From assembly GCA_023079485.1 (NCBI GenBank), contig CM041090.1, positions 31,584,874 to 31,648,873 on the forward strand: a DNA stretch of 64,000 nt. Direction: 5' to 3'. This DNA is from Archilochus colubris. Lineage: Eukaryota; Chordata; Aves; Apodiformes; Trochilidae. The notes under the pieces are model-generated. The model was not told where the DNA came from. It made no database searches and was given only the letters and a program-made list of their open reading frames with translations. Below, in pieces: positions 58,726-64,000 of the stretch; the stretch's first letter is position 1; each line of letters opens with the position of its first letter. The position numbers were made by a program, and so were the translations under genes.

Positions 58726-61700
58726 AGAGTGTGACCAGTAAAAAGCTCCTGCACTGTCCTCACGAAATCTAAACTTTCAACTGGCTATCGTTTTCACAGA
58801 CATGATATCAAACAACGATCACAATTATTTTTCTCAAGTCTATTCAGCTTTTGCAGCTCCAAAACCTGGTTTAAGAGACGAGATGACCAGGTAGGTATTC
58901 CTTAAAGAGAAGTAAAATGAAAGACCCCAAACTGAATTTGATTGTTTCCCAAAGTGCTTATGGCCTCTGCAACCTCTCACCCCCATCTACATCTTAGGGC
59001 ATCAGCACCAAACTTCCTTTAATCAGAAAGTCCTTACAACAGTTAAGTCCTCAGGCTCTGGAATTCCTCTTGATGTGGTTCTTCATCATCCCCTACCCTC
59101 CATCTGCAAGGGATACATTTGATTGAGTGCTGGATAGCAATTTATCCCAGCTCTACCTAAATATTTTCTGGAATTTAAGTTCTTTACACTGAATTATTCT
59201 CAACTGATCTTGTTCTCAGGCATTACATCTTTTGAACAGAAACACCAATAAAACGCCTGCAAAACAGACTAAACAGCCACTTATTGTTAGTCAGTCTTGA
59301 TACAAACTGTGGTCAGCTCAAGGTTTGAAAATAAAGTAATTCAACTTTCCTAATAGACTTCATTCTGATGAGTAAAAATGTCTCCTCCTGTGGGTGTAAC
59401 TGAACTTCATCTGTTTTCAAGAAAAAGGTATTCCAGAAAAATGGTAAAAATAAGTGGGAACAACTGTGAAAGCCAGTGCAAGGGGCCCTAGGGTATTCAG
59501 TGCCATGTAGAAGCAGGTTCTCATGTGGGCTGAACAAACACTACACAAGAGGGAAGCTGTACCTTCAAGGTAGCTTACTGTAGGTAACTACTTTGCAATC
59601 CACCCCCTTCACAAGCCTTTACCAAGAAAAAGAAAATATACACAGAGCAAGAACTCACAGCTAATTCATACCAATACAGACTACCAAAAGGTACAAGACT
59701 ATATAATTACTGTAAACACAGACATACAGATATGATCCATTTTTTGTTTAATGTATACTTCACTACATACACACCAAGCTGAATGTTTGGCTTCTGGATT
59801 TTAGAACTTGACTGCTTTATTTTTCTGGTTTCTTTGTATTACCTTGACCTTCAGTGATTATCAACTACTCTTATAATCATTGAACTATTTATTCTGATAA
59901 ATTAGCTTGCTGAAGGCCAGCTACCAGAACAAAGATACATTTGCTGTGTTGACATTGGGTTTATACTGCTTTAAGAAAATGTGGTTTGTATAGATGATAA
60001 AGTTGGTGGGCTGTAAAAAAGATTTTCCTTAGGAGGCACATTCTGCATTATTTTCATGTTGCTGATAACTCCTGTTTTCTTTGTCAATGTTTATGAATAT
60101 ACAGGTAGGTTTTATCGTGCTCATTCAGCATGCCTCATGGTGCCTGTGGAAGAGCCATGTGAAGTTATTCAGAAACTGTGCTCTTCAGACAACAGCAGTT
60201 GTGGAGCATCATGTTTCCACTTCAGTACCAGCCTTTATGTCAAACTGCCTGAAGCAGCATTGTAAAGGGGTCACACTGACCTTTCCAAGTTTCTGAGCTG
60301 GCTGCTGTACACCAGGAAATTCAACATGCAGTCTCACTTGTGACCAGTTAATCTTTGGAAAACTGACCCTTAACAACTTGCTCTGGGAGCAATCTAATGT
60401 CTAGCTGGCAGGACTGGATAGAGTGGGTTTAAAGGCACTGGACATCAAAAGGCCCAGCTCCATCAGGTGACTAAATCAACACCTAAAACAGAATGAGAGG
60501 TCAAAATAGAAAAAAGGCAATAATCAAATCTTTAAAAAAAAAAAATCAATCAAAAAAGCCTGATGCAGACTTTTATCTACATTTTTATTACAGTGAGATG
60601 AACAATAAGTAAACAAACTGAGTAAGATGTAAGAACATCTGATAACATTTTGAGGCATTTTCATCATGTTTTTAAAGACTACCTTGTCTTGGCTCTCAAA
60701 TACTTCTGGGACATGAATTATAATTACAATGGATTTGGAATTTATCAAGACTCCTCTGACAAGTGGTATAATTTCAGAAGCATGTTTGCAAGAATGTGAC
60801 TGAGTACTAGAGCAAGGTAAACAAGAACTCAGAAAACAAAACCTAAATAGTTTTGCTATTACTTTCCTTTCTTTTCAAGCTGATTTTAATTGCTATCTTA
60901 TAAAATCAATCCACATGCTTAGTTAGAATACAACACACTACTATTCCTACAGTTATTTTCCTTTCCGGAATAAATTAAATAAATCCTGCAGAACAGATCT
61001 GCATATAATATGCTAAAGAATAACTTTGCATTATGAGAGTTTGTAAAATCCCTTGAAAAGTTAATTTAAGTCGTATCTTCTGTATAGACTAAAGATGACA
61101 ATATGTGGACTGTAAGAACAGGAAGATCACCATTAAAGCCTACAGGAACCAAGAATCAGTTTATTACTCAATTTAAGTAGCTATTTTTCTTTTCTAAGAA
61201 TTACTTTGCAGCTTAAAAAAACCCCAACTTTTCTACTTATTATTAAACTCTCGTTTACACTTGCAAGCACCCCACGTCTGTGGGTTATAGAGAGACAGTC
61301 ACTGATAAACATTTACTTTAATGCATTGAATTCAATAGTTATATGGAGTGATGCCAGCTCACACAAACTGTAAATAAAAAGGCAAAAGTGAAACATTGTT
61401 ATTTTCAGCACAGGTTTGCAACATATGCAATAGGACTAAACTTGCCTTGCACTTCAGTCTGTCCTTGATTCCTCGCACAAGCTCAAACTATCAAGGGAGC
61501 TTTCTTACACAGTTTGGTACAGACATTTCCTCTTCAGCAACCCAAGGGCACTGCTGGAGAGGACCTTGTGTGCTGCCTTGCAGAGCTGCTGCTGATGGGA
61601 GGGCACCAGCACCAGCTCCAGGCAACACCAGGAGCACAGCATCTGCATCTTCTTAGGGACCAACAGGCTGAGCCAGGGGCTGCTGAAGTCAGTGAGAAGT

Positions 61701-63015
61701 CTCACCCTTGAAACTTCTCCCTCAGCCCAAGTGTAATCAGCTGACTTCTAAGGTTTACATTAAAAATTAAAACATTCAAACAATGCTACACTTGATATAT
61801 ATCCACTCGGTCTCACAGAGTACAGAACCTGTTAAAATGTTAATCTTTCACATCTAATTCAAATGCCTTCCTTACATTTGTAAATGATTTGCAAATACCA
61901 CACACCAATACCCACCTACGTTATCAATGGTATTTTTATTCGATGTAGATAAGACTATGTCTGGGCTAGAAACTTTCCATTCTACATAAATACAAGACAG
62001 TTTCCATTCAGCACTATATATATATTAAAACAAATTAGCTAATAATTAGAATTTTTCTTCCATGAATCATAGCAAAGACACTTCTTTTTATGAAAGGATA
62101 TAATTAAATATTACATGAGGTATTTTAACAAAGTATACTTTCTCAATGAATACATCTTAAAATAATTACCCCTAGTTTAAGTGACTTGGTGTAGTAAAAC
62201 AGCACAGACAGTACTAGAAGTCCCTGTGTCCAGCAGCAACTTAATTTTCAAAGTACTTGCTATTTTTTATAACTAGAAATTAAATTTGCATATCTATATA
62301 TATATAGATATCTTCCACCTGAGAATGTGAAGGAATTTTATAACCCTGTGATAATCTCCTCCCTCCAGAGGCAGTCAGACCAGTTAAGTAGCTGTGGAAA
62401 CAAAAATACAGTGAGAGTTCTGCAACTCACCTCAGGTCAAAGAGGAAGATGATAGCAAACCCAGGCTGATATTCTTTCTCCCGTGTTCAGCTCACAGATC
62501 TCTATTCCTTCTGTACTGATCCCAGGCCTAAGCCACTCTGTAATCTACTTTGTAACATTAGCTATCTTTTTGTGTACAGCATGTTCCCAGTAGCCCGAAA
62601 GGACATGCAGCCTAGTAAATCAAGTACACAGGACAAAGGAGAATGGCTCTACTAGTTATTAGTTTGAGATATGACCTCCTACCAAAATATCTAAAACAGT
62701 TTACAAGTTAGGCTTTATCATCAAAACAAAAGTTTTATTTATGCTTTCAACATGAAATACAATAAAATACAGTGTTGTGCTGATAGACATGCTCTTCTGC
62801 AAGATTGGGTAATTCTGTCATGTACATACTGATTTTGAACAGATGCGAGTCTTTAAATTTTTCCTGTACTCTAACCTAATTGTAATTGACTTATTGAAAG
62901 CAGTATTTATTTAGCACAGATGTAGGCTGTACGTTACCAGGGAGTGATGACAACAGAAGACAAGAGCTACTAGATTTTGGTTTACCAAGTAGTGGGAAGT
63001 TACATATGCATTTCT
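58726..63015. other. intergenic and WARS1 3' UTR
   Basis: AT-rich sequence between the convergent SLC25A47 and WARS1. Candidate WARS1 poly(A) signals (TTTATT on +, AATAAA on -) are at 62906 and 62734, with more distal ones near 61927 and 60587. A 22-bp palindrome is at 62290-62311. No other gene is seen. Confidence 0.55.
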
Positions 63016-63174
63016 TCAGAAGTCAAAAGCCAACTTCCGGGGAGTCATGAACTGCTTCACCATTTCATCTGTAATTTGTTTCCGTCTCTCTTGATGAGCT
63101 GCTACAAAGGGCTGTAATGTCTCTATAAGAACCTTCTTCAGCTCCCCTGTGAGCAATTCCCCACTTGTGTATGC
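63016..63174 (-). CDS. WARS1: WARS1 tryptophanyl-tRNA synthetase, last coding exon
   Basis: C-terminal 52 codons plus TGA of cytosolic tryptophanyl-tRNA synthetase, the class I enzyme that charges tRNA-Trp. The exon enters after TTCTTGACAG in phase 0 and reads [18 protein letters not shown], then [20 protein letters not shown] and KLAFDF. This matches the remembered human C-terminus (TSG..LTGELKK, FMTPRKLSFDF). The catalytic Rossmann domain and its motifs are encoded to the right, beyond the window. In mammals the gene is interferon-gamma inducible; nothing in this exon bears on regulation. Tail-to-tail orientation with SLC25A47 matches human synteny. Confidence 0.95.
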   Translation of the reverse strand, partial: AYTSGELLTGELKKVLIETLQPFVAAHQERRKQITDEMVKQFMTPRKLAFDF

Positions 63175-64000
63175 CTGTCAAGAAAGCATTAATTGCTAAA
63201 TATGATTCTACAGGGAAAAGTTTAGTGGCAACTATTTCTTTAAAAGTCTGGCCCTAGCAAATAGAGATTTGGAAGTCTTAAAAATAAGCACATGCATTGC
63301 AGATGATGTAGCATGACTGAAAATGTAAACTGCAAAATTGCTTGTTGCCTTTAAAAGGAATATGGCAGTTGGGCAATTTCGTATGTGACAAGTTCCATGG
63401 ACTGTATAAGCTACATTCAAAAGAATTTAACTAGGAAATCCTGCAATTATTTGCAGGAAACCACAGTTTTTTTCTCCCCAGAATCTGAGTTCAAATAAAA
63501 CAGGCACCCTAAGCTGTATTTTGAAATCAGAGGTGTAAATTCTCCTGTTTTTCTCTCATTGCATTTGTGTAAGACACTAGATGTGATTGAAGTATTTTTT
63601 TTATACCAAAGACACTCAGAATCTAAGCTCCCACTAGCAATCAGATTCATAGGTGGTAAATCACAGTGTGCATGGGGATTACTAGGTAGCCAACCCTGCT
63701 CTTGTATGGAAAACTAGAAGGGTGGAGAAGAGGCTGTAGCTGTTTCTGTCAGGGGAGAGGTGAAAAACCAATGTGACACCATGAAATACAGACACTGCCA
63801 TCCAAAGAACATGTACTGCCTAGCACTGGTGATGGCCATACAGCTGAAGGAACTGAAATGTCCTGCTACCACCCTGGGAGGCAGAAATCTGCCAGCTAAG
63901 TTGCATTTTCCTGAAACTCAAACAAAGCAGTTTTTGCTTGGGATCAGTGAATCAGTTCCTCACAGCTATTACATATCTTGTGATGACAAGAAAAACAAAA
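63175..64000 (-). other. WARS1: WARS1 intron (partial)
   Basis: Intronic sequence upstream of the terminal coding exon; no further exon was recognised before the window edge. Confidence 0.7.

Overview
The window is vertebrate nuclear DNA, almost certainly from a bird. Evidence: spliced genes with GT-AG introns; sparse 5'-truncated CR1 LINE tails ending in ATTCTATGATTCTA-type repeats; compact introns; and the amniote gene order YY1 - SLC25A29 - SLC25A47 - WARS1 (human 14q32). I cannot narrow the species further. All assignments rest on reading the sequence and remembered family sequences; nothing was searched.

Layout. Bases 1-6697 lie in YY1 intron 1. YY1 exons 2-5 follow on the + strand (6698-19312) and encode the C-terminal 188 residues with all four C2H2 zinc fingers; exon 1 lies upstream of the window. 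A long AT-rich 3' UTR follows, to roughly 20.3-21.4 kb. From 21.8 to 28.1 kb there is no gene I can name, but a chain of short + strand open segments has matching splice phases, and the last segment is broken by frame changes and a stop. I interpret this as an undescribed or decaying multi-exon gene converging on SLC25A29. SLC25A29 (- strand, 29604-37310, four coding exons, 301 aa) starts in a CpG island at about 36.9-37.6 kb. Bases 38-48.9 kb are intergenic, with CR1 and MIR-like fragments. SLC25A47 (+ strand, 48917-57312, six coding exons, 295 aa) follows. The last coding exon of WARS1 (- strand, 63016-63174) is near the right edge.

How the genes relate. YY1 is a nuclear DNA-binding regulator. 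SLC25A29 and SLC25A47 are divergently transcribed mitochondrial inner-membrane carriers. Their first two introns and the phase of the third match, which points to an old inverted duplication. WARS1 charges tRNA-Trp in the cytosol. This is a conserved neighbourhood and I see no sign of a shared operon-like function.

The most interesting unexplained signal is the 21.8-28.1 kb candidate gene. A second coding-like relic sits in YY1 intron 1 at about 1.2-1.4 kb.
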